Source: Siphlonurus alternatus (lineage: Eukaryota; Arthropoda; Insecta; Ephemeroptera; Siphlonuridae). Taken from it: 64,000 nucleotides of DNA. The translations under genes were made by a program, and so were the position numbers. The stretch is from positions 17,927,911 to 17,991,910 of the forward strand of contig OX463786.1 of NCBI GenBank assembly GCA_949825025.1. The letters run 5' to 3'. Positions 12,193 to 25,577 of this stretch are shown here, in pieces; position 1 is the stretch's first letter, and each line of letters begins with the position of its first letter. Below the pieces are notes generated by a model that worked only from the letters and a program-made list of their open reading frames with translations, searched no databases and had not been told where the DNA came from.

Positions 12193-13215
12193 AGGTTAGT
12201 GCGAACCTCGTGGCAACTGCTGGAACTACGTGCGTCTGGCGAGGATAGATTGGCTGGTATAACGACTATAACATTGTAAAGTCATGTAAATAAATGTTCT
12301 GCCAGCAGCCACAGCATAATTTTACAGAAATGACAAAACTATAATTATAGTTGTCAAATACTTTCGGACAAATATATAAAAAAAAATCAATCTCGTAAGT
12401 GATATTATATTTCATGTAAAGTTTTTTTGTCAAACGCCCCAAAATACCAACCATGCTATTATATAGATATATTGCCGTATTCTCGGCAGAATCAGCCAAA
12501 ATTTCAGGCGTCAGCGCCATCTCTTGGTTTTTACACCTCACTGATGTAACCTCAGACAAATTATACAGTATTTTGTCAATCTACTACTCATTGTGCATTG
12601 CTGCTAAATAAAAGTAAAAAGCATTATAACTATACAAATAAAGACATGAAAATATTTTTAAACGTATATGAATCATTTTAATCGAAATTGAGCTTTCAGG
12701 TTGCTTCGTAACATTTGAAAAGTCAGTGCGACATGACCTGCCTTAACTAACAGTGGGAGGGGGAGGGTTTACCCGCCTGTTACGTCATACCTCATTCCTG
12801 GCAAGGTCACCTCATTTAGCACTCTGCATGGTAAAGAGAAAACTTTCTTTATAAAAGTTTATAAGTGTCTATTTGTGGCTGCGTGTACTTAATTATTATG
12901 GCATTGAAGATTCACGCAAATCTAAAAATATAAAATTTATGAAAGGACAAAAGCTTATTTAAGACTGCAGCTACATTATGCATTAGTCTAGAAATAGAGT
13001 ATCTTAATTGAATATTTTTATTTTGTGTTTTTAATTTTTTAACATTTTGTTAACTAAATTAAAAAAAAAAGGTAAATTTAGTTATATACACACAATATTT
13101 CTAATAAAATCTCTAGAAGAACAATTTAATTTAACAACATTTAATAATTAAATGATTGTTTTAATTACATCATAAAATTATTGTATTGTAAAAATAAAAT
13201 TTTCATTTCATATTC

Positions 13216-13592
13216 TTAAGGTAGAGATAATACGGATCAGCTGGCCCAATGCTAAAAAAAATCCCATTCATAAAAATTATGAAAAAAAATTTAAAATGTT
13301 CTCCTCTACATCCCCTATCAGTAGGTAAAATATCAGGTATACAAAAACGAGCTAGTTTTCGAGATATGAATTTTTTAAGTTGACTAATTTAACATGCAAG
13401 TTCCATTTCTCCATGTTAAATTAGTCAACTTTAAAAATTAATAACTCGAAAACTAGCTCGTTTTTGTGTACCTGATATTTTACCTACTGATAGGGGATGT
13501 AGAGGAGAACATTTTAAATTTTTTTTCATAATTTTTATGAATGGGATTTTTTTTAGCATTGGGCCAGCTGATCCGTATTATCTCTACCTTAA
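13216..13592. mobile_element. Family B palindromic element at TTAA, copy 2
   Basis: TTAAGGTAGAGATAATACGG at the left and CCGTATTATCTCTACCTTAA at the right, perfectly inverted and flanked by TTAA. Internal arms contain CATCCCCTATCAGTAG and its reverse complement. Confidence 0.9.
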
Positions 13593-13699
13593 TATTCGAG
13601 TAAGAAACAACATTGATCGTATTCTCACGATGACGCCATCACTAGCGCACGTGATAATTTCAAGGTTATGATGACCTTGAGTCAGCTGATTTAATAATT

Positions 13700-14349
13700 G
13701 TATAGGATAAGTATAGAAGAATGGGTATAACTGAGCGCGGAAAATGAAATAATTCAGATGCCGCTTGTATATTTGAGCGAACCAATTGTATAGTGAAGAA
13801 TAAGTCAAGTGAAAATTAACAATACATTTTATAGTAAATATACTTCGTATTTCTTTTACCCCAAGATAACGAAGTTAATTATTGAGAAATTTGTGTTAAA
13901 TAGTTCATATTTTAAAATATTTTTTTATCAAAATTTTTAGATAATATCCGACTTCGTAAGTTTCAGCTGTTATTATGATATATGGCATGCACTCTATTGT
14001 CGCCAATCTTACTGTTATGTTATATAAACTATTTCTTGTCAACATAAATTCTAATGTCTTACTATTTCAGATAATGTACATCCCAGTGCCAAATTGTTAA
14101 CTTCTTCAACCATTTTATTGTATATTATTATGTATTAGAGCCTTAGGTATCCAATTATTTATGTATTTCAATTTATCATGTAAAAATATTATAATTCATG
14201 TATTCAAATAACAAATATTTTCATTAACTATGTAAAATTCTATGGCTAAAAAGGGATTAAATTCCCTAAATAGCCTCAGCCCTTGAGGCTGAATGTACAA
14301 TGAATAAAAATATTGTCGCCAATACCCATCCTTCTATATACTTATCCTA
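13700..14349. repeat. Segment bounded by inverted repeats, with a retroposon-like 3' tail
   Basis: TATAGGATAAGTATAGAAG (about 13700) recurs inverted at about 14331-14347. The right half has no coding frame and ends CCTTGAGGCTGAATGTACAA then ATGAATAAA, which looks like the 3' end of a non-LTR retroelement. No family is named. Confidence 0.35.
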
Positions 14350-15076
14350 AACTATAGTAGAATCACGTGCATAGAGAGAGAATACCTTTCACTTTCTACT
14401 TTAACCCATGCAGTTACCGAGCGAGATAAACCATGTGGCACGTATATTATTTAATTAACACGAAACAAATTAAATATAATTTAATTTTCTTAATTAATTC
14501 AAATATACTTTTTCCATCATCGACACGCAACGTAGCAACAAAAGAAAAGAGTGAACTCGGCCGAATTCACTCTTTACTTTCGAACATATACTTGGATTTT
14601 TATGATTATACGTACCGATGGCGGGAAAAGTACATTGGAATTAATCAATAAAAACGTCATCTGATGGAGATAACATATTGTCTACGGACTAAAAATAGAT
14701 TTAACGATTAATCTCAGTTACTGCTGGAGTCAAAGAATATTTCCCTGCAAACGAATCAAATTAAATAAATTTTAGAAAATCGAGAATGTTCTTAAAGTTA
14801 ATCGCTTATGATTTGAGCAAATTCAGTCTTGCAGTTTTTTTTTTACAACAGCTTCATTTCCGGTTTTCGTCCATAAGGCCAATGTTAAATTTCCACCTCA
14901 CAGTTTTCACAAAACTGATAAAACAGATTCGCTTCAAAATTTGTATGCCACCTATTGATGGTGAGTTCCAAGTCCCCTGCAAGTCTTGTTGCATTCAGGC
15001 GCTATATACGATTGTGAGATATCAACCTACTGAGATTCATCCCTAAAATTTTAATTTTCTTTCCTATACAAAACGA

Positions 15077-15105
15077 CAAATATTTATATATATATATATA
15101 TATAT
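15077..15105. repeat. (TA)n microsatellite
   Basis: Short TA run. Confidence 0.9.
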
Positions 15106-15595
15106 TTATAAATATTACTCCATTTGAAGTACCAATGTCAAATACTTTCAAAATGCTAAGCAAACATTGACCTAATCTGATTGCACCAAAAGTAACCTCG
15201 CCCTCTCTGTGGCCCCGTCAATATTGGTCCAAGCTGCTAATCTGCACAGAGGGTCACTTAGCCTCAACCTGTGCAGTCATAACTTTAAAATAAATGTATA
15301 GCATCATGTATACTGTACAAGTACTTATTATAGCCAAGTGTATCTTTAACCTCGGTTATCTCCCCTCGTGAATCGCGTCTGATAGCTATATAAATTATTT
15401 ATCATGATTATTTTTTGTAATAAACTGCATCATCCATTAAATTAATCAAAGTCTAAAAGGATTGAAGTAAATAATTTAGAAGTGAAATTGGTGCTTTGCT
15501 GCAATCCACATACACCCATTATAATACTCTATGTACACTGTATTGTTTATTTTTGGTTGAAATAAATTAAAATTCCGAACGTAATATTTTCACGC

Positions 15596-15890
15596 TATAG
15601 AGGCTTCAAGTCAGCTGATTTTTCGGTGTTCCCACCCGCTATATAAACCAAACCTATGTAAAAATAAAACGTGAATTCGTTTTTTCACTAAGAATAAGAT
15701 TTTTCAGGAAAAATTCCTTTACGGAACTTTGGTCCAAACTGAAAAATAAAGTAGATAATTCAAGACTTAGATTTTTTACTTGATGTATAACCGAGAAAAG
15801 TTAAAAAACACTTTGCTTCATTTTCAAGTGCAAGATGGACCTTAGCGACAAACAGTTACGCAGCGAGAACGCATCACTTGAAGCCTCTAT
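15596..15890. mobile_element. Family D element, copy 1
   Basis: Inverted ends GAGGCTTCAAGT and ACTTGAAGCCTC. The body includes CAGCTGATTTTTCGGTGTTC and TTTGGTCCAAACTGAAAAAT and matches 47171-47466 (inverted) along its whole length. Confidence 0.8.
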
Positions 15891-16327
15891 ATTGATGAAA
15901 TAATTTTGTTCAGCACGAAGAGAATATGTAAATTTTATAGAAAATGAAAGTAAGGTGTCAAACTTAATGTTTCGTAATGTTCTCACGTGGCGGGATGTCA
16001 ACGACCTGAGTTAAAACAACCTGTTCCTACAAGATTATTCACGATTTGACGATGACTTTAAGTTGATTGATCCGACAAACGGCAGTAAAACGTCAAGGCC
16101 AAGTCAAATCAGACGAGCTTTTTATGACATGAACAAATTTACGATAAGTGGGAGAAGTGCAGCGTTAAAAGAAGTTTTAAAAATAAAACATTACAGGTAA
16201 ATAGAAGAAAGGTGAAGTTCATTGTTATAAGTGTACATAATATGATTTTTGGCTGCAATGTTCATTAAAGTGAAAAAGTTCATCGAATTAATTAATAAAA
16301 TTAGATTATAAATTCTAAAAAATATTG

Positions 16328-16466
16328 AACGTGATTCACGAAGATTTTTTATATCCAGGATTCTCACTAACCATGCATGCACGTTTAGTGTCATTGAATT
16401 ACTAGTAGACTGGCACTAACCGTGGTTAGTGAGAAGCCTGGGTAACTTTTTCGTGTATCGCCCCTA
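16328..16466. mobile_element. Family J MITE, short copy
   Basis: GTGATTCACGAAGATT and TTTCGTGTATCGCCCC ends with inner TCTCACTAACCATGC and ACCGTGGTTAGTGAGA. A diverged relative of the element at 54718-55180. Confidence 0.6.
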
Positions 16467-16694
16467 ATTTGATTGGAAATTGATTGTAATATTTTATAAA
16501 ATTTACAAATGTACTATATGACTCTTGTATGCTTTAATAATATGTTATAACGTAAATTAAATGTGTAGAAAATATATTATAATTATTTTATGACATCCTA
16601 GGCTTTTTCACCTCTACTCCACCTCAATCCTCAATGGTTTCAGAGCTCTAAAGAATTCTCCGGATACATTTTTGCAATAACATATTAATTCTCG

Positions 16695-16905
16695 TCTATT
16701 TAGATTGACAGAGAGATCTTTGACGTCATGAAGGTGACATGCAAATGAGTGGGAAATCACAGAACGCACGTGTTATCTCAAGGTCGGTCACGGGGGGAAT
16801 GTCAAGCAGACGTCAAGTACGTCAGGTACACTTTGGTAATCGTGGAATGTTTTCGTCAGGTACACTTCTAGACTTGAGGAACGTCACCTTGTGATGCTTG
16901 TTAGA
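16695..16905. promoter_or_regulatory. Cluster of CRE-, octamer- and E-box-like motifs without a gene
   Basis: Within 200 bases: TGACGTCATG, ATGCAAAT, GCACGTGTTA, and repeated GTCAGGTACACTT (twice). No adjacent exon was recognised, so this is a motif observation only. Confidence 0.25.
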
Positions 16906-16959
16906 TTTGAAGTTATTGATTTTTCGTAGCGTTGCTTAGGAGTTTGTAGTCTATCTCAG

Positions 16960-17025
16960 ATTTTGTCCAGTTGTGACTGAGGGGACCATGGAAACCTAAG
17001 TCAGGATGGTCAGCAATTGATAGAA
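16960..17025. repeat. Family I dispersed repeat (short copy)
   Basis: GTGACTGAGGGGACCATGG with GAAACCTAAGTCAGGATGG. The same core, in either orientation, recurs at 17215, 20170, 33880, 57725, 59195 and 62225. Confidence 0.55.
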
Positions 17026-18204
17026 GTTTAAGTATATCTCTTTTGAGTGGCAAACTTCTTATATTTTTTATTATCTTTAAACACCCGACTTATAAATAAG
17101 TCCTTTAATTCTAAGCCAAAGTGAAATCAAAGAATTTAAATCTAATTTTAATTCTTTTTGGTGTGCCATATATGGCTATGAATGAAGCAATGCATCTAAG
17201 ATTTTATCTAATTTTGTGATTGAGGAAGCCATGGAAACTTCAGTTAAAATGGTCGAAAATTAATTAAAAATGTCAACAATCAGCTCAATAATGAAATTTT
17301 TAAATCAGTGTTAGATATGACTGACACATCAAAACTGCGGCGCTTACATCGTAACATTTCCAATGACTCGATGTTTATGTCATGTATTATTATAACATGT
17401 ATCTTGTTGTGTGAGCTGCTTGTCAGAGTTTGCATTCTTGTTACCTGGAAGGTGAGAAAATAATAAATTAGCAGCAGCTGTGACAAACATCAGTGAGGAT
17501 AAGATGTTTATGTGTATAAAAGTCACAGGCAAAATATCTTGGAATTGATGTACCTGTGTTTAATATTAATATCTCGATGTCGGAATAATAATTATGATCC
17601 ATAAGAAGATGGGATGGAAAATTGAAAATCCAGCATTGAGGTAGAAGAAAAATTTGTTTCAATTCTTGAAGACATTATAATATATAGAAGGAACGATTTT
17701 AAGGACGTAATTTTTTTTTAATGATTACGTTTTTTATGGCATAAAAAAAATGAAATTTTCGAGGTTATAATTATAGGTGATTATATTTATAAATAGCTAT
17801 AATCTTTGTTAAAATGCATTTCTTAAATTAAATTATATAGAAAACGGTTGGATTTAATTGAGAAAACTTTGCACGGTGCCTCTCTCTGTATTCTCAGTAC
17901 TCCAATGCGCGCGCTGCTTAGATTATTAATAAGTTTCTATCTTAGTGTTAGACTTCATCACAAATTTGTTGGTCATATGCCATTTCTTGCTATATAAATA
18001 ATTCAAAACAAACAACTAATTTAATTGAATTCAACTGGAAAACAACCCTTTTGACAAAATGCCACGTATATGATTATATGACAATTAAGGTGCAAAAATT
18101 ATAAAAATAAAATAAAAATAAAGAAAAATTTAGATTGAAATATGATAAAAAGCACCTGCTGCAGTGAAGGTATATTATTTACAAAGATATATATATATAT
18201 ATAA

Positions 18205-18254
<50 letters not shown>

Positions 18255-20160
18255 GAACCTTCATAGTAAATCATAAATAATATGTACTTACATGCATTGT
18301 GAATTTCGATTCACTTTTATCATTCAATACAGTATATTATTATTTAATATTGATTAATAAAAAATAAACATTATAATGCAGTATAGCAAAGCATCAAAAA
18401 GAAAAGAAACCTTGATATTGAAAAAAAAAATAAAATAAATCATACATGATTAAGTGCACGAGTTTGTTATGTACATAATTTATGTATTAAAGTAATTAAT
18501 TAGCCGTCAACTACAATGAAGTACCTTTCAATAACACCTTGTAATGCTACATGGATTTTTTTTATTATAACAGCTACACTGTTATATTAATAATTTAATA
18601 TTACGTTCCACCATAATTTTGAGTTCTGAAACTTCACACACAGACTTAATTATTGTAGGAATATTTTTTTGTTATTAGTCATGGGCATATTCAAAATATT
18701 TTTATGTGCCTGTTTATCAGTAAACATAATATTTCATTCTCTTTTATGATAAATTTGCATACCGGTGGATTTGTAGGGTGTTTTCGAAAACATATGCAAT
18801 AAAAATTAATAAAAATATCTTAGAACTCCCTGTTGCGGCGGACAGGTTTGTCATAAAATCTTAAACTTGTAAGTAATGTTATAAACGTTGATAATATAAT
18901 AGAAAAATAATAATTAAGTATCAATGATAACCTCATTAAAATGCTGAAAGACGCATTTTCCACTTTGTTTTCTGCATTACATTAATAATTTATTCAATAA
19001 ATAAAAGTGTAATAATCAATCACGTATTTAATAATAATTATATAATGATACAAAACCCAAAGTATTTTAATTTATAAATAATTCTAATAATGAATATGTT
19101 GCTAAAATATAAATTTCCACTACGAAATATTTTGAAATATTTACCCACAAAATAAATGCACTCGTGTTAAATATTAAGTCAGCTCGACTGATCAGCTGTG
19201 AGGCTACCCTGAGATATTACGTAGCGACCTTCAGTTCGCCTTCTCACCAAACTCAGGTTGCGTAACCTGAGGGCCGCGACCTTTGGAATATCTTAGCCAC
19301 ACAGGTGACTTTCGGGAATACCTCATGCATTGGAGAGCACTAGGATGTATTATAGGTTTTGTCTGGATGAGGCGATTGCATTGCACGTTGCCTGTAAATT
19401 TGTCAATTTTTTTATTTTTTATTTTACATCATACATATAGTATATATATACATTACATAATAATAAATATATTCTATTATATATATTGAGATGGTTCACA
19501 CAATTTTTATAATCTTTTATATTAAACAAATGCAATTAATATCATACAGAAAATAATCATATATTATAATGATGATATTAAATTACAAATTTTAGTCAAA
19601 TTATATTATCATAAAGTTTTTATTATTTAATTTCACTTTCAAAGTGTAAAATTTTACTACTGGCAGTTATCCCATACATTTTCAGGTATGTAAGGTTCTT
19701 CGTGCACTGTTTTGTGTTTCCTGCCTTTGACTTATTTGTTATGTATTCACGAGGAAAATATAATAAATAAATAATTTTTTTCCATGCTATTTTGAAATAA
19801 ATTATTGGCATTTGAATCCCTGAAATGTTTTACACTGTTGTTGAACAAATTTTCCAACAATAACATACTTTTTTTAGGCAATCGTTTTAACCTCTAGAAA
19901 TTTCAACAAATCGATTAATTAATTTTAAAAAATCATTTATTTGAAATAATATAGTAAAATTCAATGCATATATTATAGTTTGTATATTTTATTGCTTAAA
20001 TCTATTCTAGGCTGCCTGGTGTATTTTATTTATATACTTATTTATTTATTTCATTTATTTATAACTGCGTTTATTAACATTTAAAATATAATTTCAATTA
20101 ATGAATCGTTAGACATTAGTGCTTCCCCAGGCTTTTGACATCACGTTGGTCAATTGATAA
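17026..20160. other. AT-rich non-coding stretch
   Basis: No exon or named element. It contains a (TA)n run at 18185-18251 and a GC-richer patch at 19180-19330 with the small palindrome CTCAGGTTGCGTAACCTGAG. Confidence 0.5.
18185..18251. repeat. (TA)n microsatellite
   Basis: TA dinucleotide run with one ATTATTT interruption. Confidence 0.9.
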
Positions 20161-20211
20161 TATAAGTATAGAGGTATCCATCCTGACTAAGGTTTCCACG
20201 GTTCCCTCAGT

Positions 20212-20723
20212 CTCACCTTAGCGAATATGGGTACCAGTATCCCTCCATTATCCTTACCCATTACCCCGCCTCGAGCTCCAAACTCATAGGGGTGTATCCT
20301 TTAAAAAAAAAAAAATCTCCCACGCAGATTCCATTCATATTTTATAAACAAGTTAACCTTCTTGATTTGTATTATAACTAAAAATAACGTGACATATTCC
20401 TCCCCTGAGTCACATACGCGGATAGACGAAAAGACCTCGGTCTGGATTCCTTCGTTTTTCTTACAATTCATAAAAAAAACTACTCTGTATGTAAATTCCT
20501 ATGAACAACGATATTTTTATTATTGCATGTTATTGTAGCTTGGTGACATAACGTGGTAGTGAGTCATAATTATTAATATACTGCGTGAAAGGAAATGCTT
20601 ACTGCATGCTGATAGGTTTTAATAAAGATTAAAAAATTAAATATATACATAGATAGATATAGATAGATGAATAAACCTGTATTACACAATACAATTTTTT
20701 CTTACAAGAAAATCTCATATCAA
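20212..20723 (+). repeat. Long direct repeat flanking the LTR complex, left copy
   Basis: Begins CTCACCTTAGCGAATATGGG and ends CTCATATCAA. Nearly identical to 25578-26091; the differences seen are confined mostly to an A run and the GATA run. Carries TTACCCATTACCCCGCCTCG. Confidence 0.9.
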
Positions 20724-20983
20724 TGTCACCTCCTATTTGTACCCCTCAAGGAGCAAAGGTCATTCGTTGACTTTGCTTAGTAATTTGCAGACTCTGCAGT
20801 CAGCCAGCAAGGCAGTGCAAAGTAAAGTTACAAGTAATGATTCCTACGCCAGCCACGAGCGCGCGAGCGTCTCGTGCGTCTGCCGCTAGGCAGGCGCGGT
20901 TGCCTGTATGTAATAGAAGTTTAATAAATAATTTTAGGGTAATCGCGTGTATGAGTTAATCTAACCCCAGCTAATTGAGTAGC
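20724..20983 (-). mobile_element. Third, truncated LTR in inverted orientation
   Basis: Starts TGTCACCTCCTATTTG and continues as the reverse complement of the LTR at 21003-21289, stopping at GAGTAGC, about 27 bases short of the LTR end. Nineteen bases separate it from the next LTR, forming a large imperfect hairpin. Confidence 0.85.
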
Positions 20984-21002
20984 AACTGTAACAGCTCTTA
21001 AC

Positions 21003-21289
21003 TGTAACAGCTCTTTTTGCTGTACAATAGCTACTCAATTAGCTGGGGTTAGATTAACTCATACACGCGATTACCCTAAAATTATTTATTAAACTTCTAT
21101 TACATACAGGCAACCGCGCCTGCCTAGCGGCAGACGCACGAGACGCTCGCGCGCTCGTGGCTGGCGTAGGAATCATTACTTGTAACTTTACTTTGCACTG
21201 CCTTGCTGGCTGACTGCAGAGTCTGCAAATTACTAAGCAAAGTCAACGAATGACCTTTGCTCCTTGAGGGGTACAAATAGGAGGTGACA
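21003..21289 (-). repeat. LTR (3' LTR in element sense)
   Basis: 287 bases, TG...CA ends, adjoining the polypurine tract at 21290-21303. Confidence 0.88.
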
Positions 21290-24200
21290 TTACTCCCCCT
21301 GCAGATTATATTTTGCCCTCAAAATATCAAAATTTATGAGAAATAACTCTATTGCAAGCAAAATTCAGTAACCATCCCTCGCGCATTTAAAATAAATCCA
21401 ACAATATTTATTTAGTAACTCTTGTTCTTCGTTCGACAATTGTTTTGGGACACACCACGGCTGCTTCCTTTTGCTGCCTGGTAGACCAAAATTTCCCTGA
21501 AACCAGAAAACAAAAGAGGCGGTATCTTGGTTTGACACAGTACAACATAATTGAATTTTTAGGTTTAACTTAAAAAAAACCTAGTAGTACAGCACACGTA
21601 CGCAACTTGTCATCAACAATTGCAAATTATACACATTTCTATCCAAAAATAAATCTTTGCAAGCATTTTATTCACTGCGGTTCATTGACCTTTCTAAGTA
21701 GCTGCATGCACTTGCACCTTACACTGCACTTCTCAATGTCACCGACTAAAGTTCACACAAAACCGCTTACAGGAAACTACCTTGCACATTACAACGGATG
21801 TACACCCAACAAGTAATACACTATTACTTTATCCAGAAATATTAATACAGAATTATTAAAAAAGAATTATTTTAAAATTATTAAAACCCACGTTGAAATT
21901 TATTGGACTACACAATTAAGTGGTTGACTTACAGGTAGTTTACCATTATGCTTCGTAACATTACACTTGATTTATTCTTTGCCTTCTTGTTTATTTTTTT
22001 TTATTGATTGTTATTGATTTACTGTATTTTTCTTTAATCCAACTTTGCAATATATTGTTTATATTATATACTCAAATCAGGGCTATTGAATTAATACTTT
22101 ACATAGTTGTTACGAGTCTCATTGCATTTTGCAAAATTTTTAAATCATATATTATGGCAGCTTTTGGTTGAAATTTAATTCGCGCAAATTATTAATATTT
22201 TTACCCTGTGTTGGTAATTAATGGTATAAATGAGCATTTGACTTGGGCTGTTTGAACAGTTTACAAATTAACATGGAGAACTGAGAACATGAATCCATAC
22301 GACCTCATGAATTTACCATTTTTGCTATAATGAATTAGGCTGACATTTGCATCATAACATTTTCAATACTTGAAATTTTTATGATATTCCTAAACACACA
22401 TACCTTATAAATGAACTTTTTTAATATTTGCACAAATATTTTAGTAAATCAAAATTTTGTTTTTAGTGCACAAATAATTAATACATAGGAACTTTTTATA
22501 ATGCAACTCACTCAGCTGGCTACGTCTTAATATGACGATTTTATTCATATTATTGGCCTTTCGCACACATTGGAATTATTGAAGATAGTTATATAACCAT
22601 ACACATTTACATCATCGTGTACTTATAATTGCAGTATTATTCACGTGTAATATTCATTTCACTTATTACTGGCCAGATTACACGTGTCCATGGACATAAA
22701 ATATTAACTTATACACTGCTTTTACTGCATTCGCGTGCTTTAATTTAATTGAGGTGACCTCTAGGAAACATCTCACCTGTATCCCCTTGAGGATTAGACA
22801 TAGACTAAGTAGCATCAGCGCAATATGTTGGCGAGTGCCCTATGGGGTCGCGAATCCCAAAGCATCAACACTTGCATATGCTGAACATTTGGCTAGAGAA
22901 AATCCTTGGCGAAAGATAATCATCAAACGCTTTTTACTACAGCCATGTTTTACAAGTTTATGTTTCTCTAGCTGTCCCTTGCATGCCTTATATTCTCTAC
23001 CCTTCATGGGGAGTAAGCTTAATTGTCACCTTTCGGACAAATTACTGCGAAGCGCGCTAATTTACTTTACATTTTGCTTCAGAACAAACAAAATAAAGCG
23101 CACTGGCTTACCTCACGTTTCAACTGACGTGTTATATTGCGCTCCTACACCGTGCTTACATTTCACAGTGACGTATTATATTTCAATACTTGGGCATGCT
23201 TTTTCACTATGCGTATGTGCGTGCTTTATAATTCCATTATTTATTATTACTGAGTTGCAATCTCAAACTGTACAGTTCCTGTCAATAAAAATGACTTTTT
23301 ATGTTGCTCCAAAAATTATATTTGTGTAATTAATTGTGCAAACTATGATGGCTCTGACTCCTGACTTGCAATTATTTATATACTTTACAATAATTTAATA
23401 CAACTTTAAACAAAATTATCGCATCGTTAATGAAATTAAATTCGATGCATGAGAGAAGTACTACTTTTAAGCAAAATTTATTAGCATACCCACAGCAAAA
23501 AAAAAACATGACTAATATATATATTTTCTTGTTAAAAATTTTAACAAGTGGCTATGCATCACAAAAACATCACAGTTAATACCCTTAAATCACTAACCAG
23601 TAATGCAAAAATATTACTACAATTTCTTTGCCTAAAATCCATTTAATTTTAAGTATGGATTATTTACTGCTTAAAACCATAAAGTAAGAAACTCAGTCTG
23701 TCTAGAGATCCATACAGTAACCTTTGCAGGGTATACCTACAGTTAGCGGTACACGTACTCCTTCCATTAGGACTTCATTAATACATATTTAGCTTTGACT
23801 TTTAACAGTAACAATTTTTATTAGCTCAAAATAATGACATTTTCCTTAAGAAATTTGCATCAATTAAAACTATAATCGAACTTGTGGTAAAATAGTCCGA
23901 ATAACTATGCCTTACAAACAAAACATTTTTGCAGCAATGAATTATTGAGCACTCTCTGTTTGTTACTTTTATTTTAAAGGACTCTCTCTTTATAACCACT
24001 TATAGAGACACAAAATTAATGACATTAGATATATTTATTTCACTCCAATTACTACATTTTCCTTTTAAACAACTTCATATAAGATTATACTGTTCAAATA
24101 TTTTAACAATAATTTTGGCTGTGATTATGCTTAAAATGTTAATATGCAACTTGACACGCATGAAGTTTCAGCTGTAGCTATATTGTTTCCCTCATTAAAA

Positions 24201-25286
24201 ATTAACAAAAATACTTTTTAATTTCTATTATTTTATATACTTTACGTTGCAAAGTAATAACCCTCAATTAGAGCAAATATTAAAGATAACAGCCCATATT
24301 ATTAAATCTTTCATGTGCAATATATATGGTATGTGTAAAACGCTTAGCCTTTCTTTAGATTTCTCAGCTAGTTAATTATAATAATTATATTTTCTTGGGA
24401 ACACGCGCTTTTATAAAAATCTGCAGTTTGTTCAAATAATTTTTTTTATATATCTTTTCAAATTACGTTAAAATTATTATTCGTTATACACATTCCGAAT
24501 ATTCAATAAGTTCTTGCAATCTTAATTACAATTAACAATTTCATAAGTCCTTTAACAATTTATTATTTTTACTTTTATTTTTCTAAAAATACTTGATCCT
24601 TACAAGAAAAATTCGGGCTTAAATGAAAATTACAACATCGATATTATACCAAGAAACATACTATTCTTATTATGTGAACAAACGCAGTCGTACGTGCTGT
24701 ACTTTACAGCTTTATATAAAAAAAAACAAAGAAAAATGTGTCAAACCTACCTCTTTTGCGTTCCTCTGACGTGGCCCGGTGGTTGATTGCTTTGTCTGTT
24801 TCTCACAGTCATTTGATGCTCATCTCGGCTCCAAAAACGGTCGGTCCTTGATAAAATACGCTGCACGGCTCCTGGGGTCGTAAAAACTCTTGCACGACGT
24901 GGTCTGCAAGCCCTCTCGATGGGGGATGTCTTCTGCGAAGAACTAACTGAACCTCGTAGTCACCGTAGTATACGCAGTTTTTTCACGTGCTTGAAGTGTA
25001 CCGTTGATATGCTCAATAAAATATTAGCCGTGGAATTTTAAAATTATTTAACTCGCCGACTCTTCACTTTTTTCTTGATGGAAACTTAACACTTTTCCAC
25101 GCCAGAGTCTTGTCAGTCTTGTGACCGAAGAACTACTTATTCCCGTAGATTAGTAGAATATTATGTTAAAATAAAATGATCGTTTTTCCAACCCCATTAT
25201 TTTTAACTATTAAAAAGTAGCTTTAAATAATTATGAGCTCGGATGCCATTATATGAAAACCATGGCATCCCACTTCTGACACCAAC

Positions 25287-25573
25287 TGTAACAGCTCTTT
25301 TTGCTGTACAATAGCTACTCAATTAGCTGGGGTTAGATTAACTCATACACGCGATTACCCTAAAATTATTTATTAAACTTCTATTACATACAGGCAACCG
25401 CGCCTGCCTAGCGGCAGACGCACGAGACGCTCGCGCGCTCGTGGCTGGCGTAGGAATTATTACTTGTAACTTTACTTTGCACTGCCTTGCTGGCTGACTG
25501 CAGAGTCTGCAAATTACTAAGCAAAGTCAACGAATGACCTTTGCTCCTTGAGGGGTACAAATAGGAGGTGACA
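25287..25573 (-). repeat. LTR (5' LTR in element sense)
   Basis: 287 bases, adjoining the tRNA-Leu-type primer-binding site. One or very few substitutions from the other LTR (for example GGAATTATT against GGAATCATT). Confidence 0.88.
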
Positions 25574-25577
25574 TTAA

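Larger units (their letters stand above)
21003..25573 (-). mobile_element. Non-coding LTR retrotransposon (LARD-like), element sense on the minus strand
   Basis: Two 287-base direct LTRs, 21003-21289 and 25287-25573, start TGTAACAGCTC and end GGTGACA on the plus strand. Orientation is set by a primer-binding site next to the right LTR: read on the minus strand, TGGTGTCAGAAGTGGGA (about 25268-25284), complementary to the 3' end of an animal tRNA-Leu. A purine tract, GCAGGGGGAG, lies next to the left LTR. The LTRs look nearly identical, so insertion is recent. The 4 kb interior has no gag, protease, reverse transcriptase or integrase frame, so it must depend on a partner element. Confidence 0.85.

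Noticed and set aside
12266..12559. 97-codon minus-strand frame starting MSEVTSVRCKNQEMALTPEI
   Set aside because: No recognisable domain, no good splice context, and the second half is AT-driven (Tyr, Asn, Phe rich). Not supported as a gene.
22754..23329. 191-codon open frame on the plus strand inside the LTR element
   Set aside because: It is antisense to the element, low in complexity, and shows no motif of gag, protease, reverse transcriptase or integrase. Probably chance.
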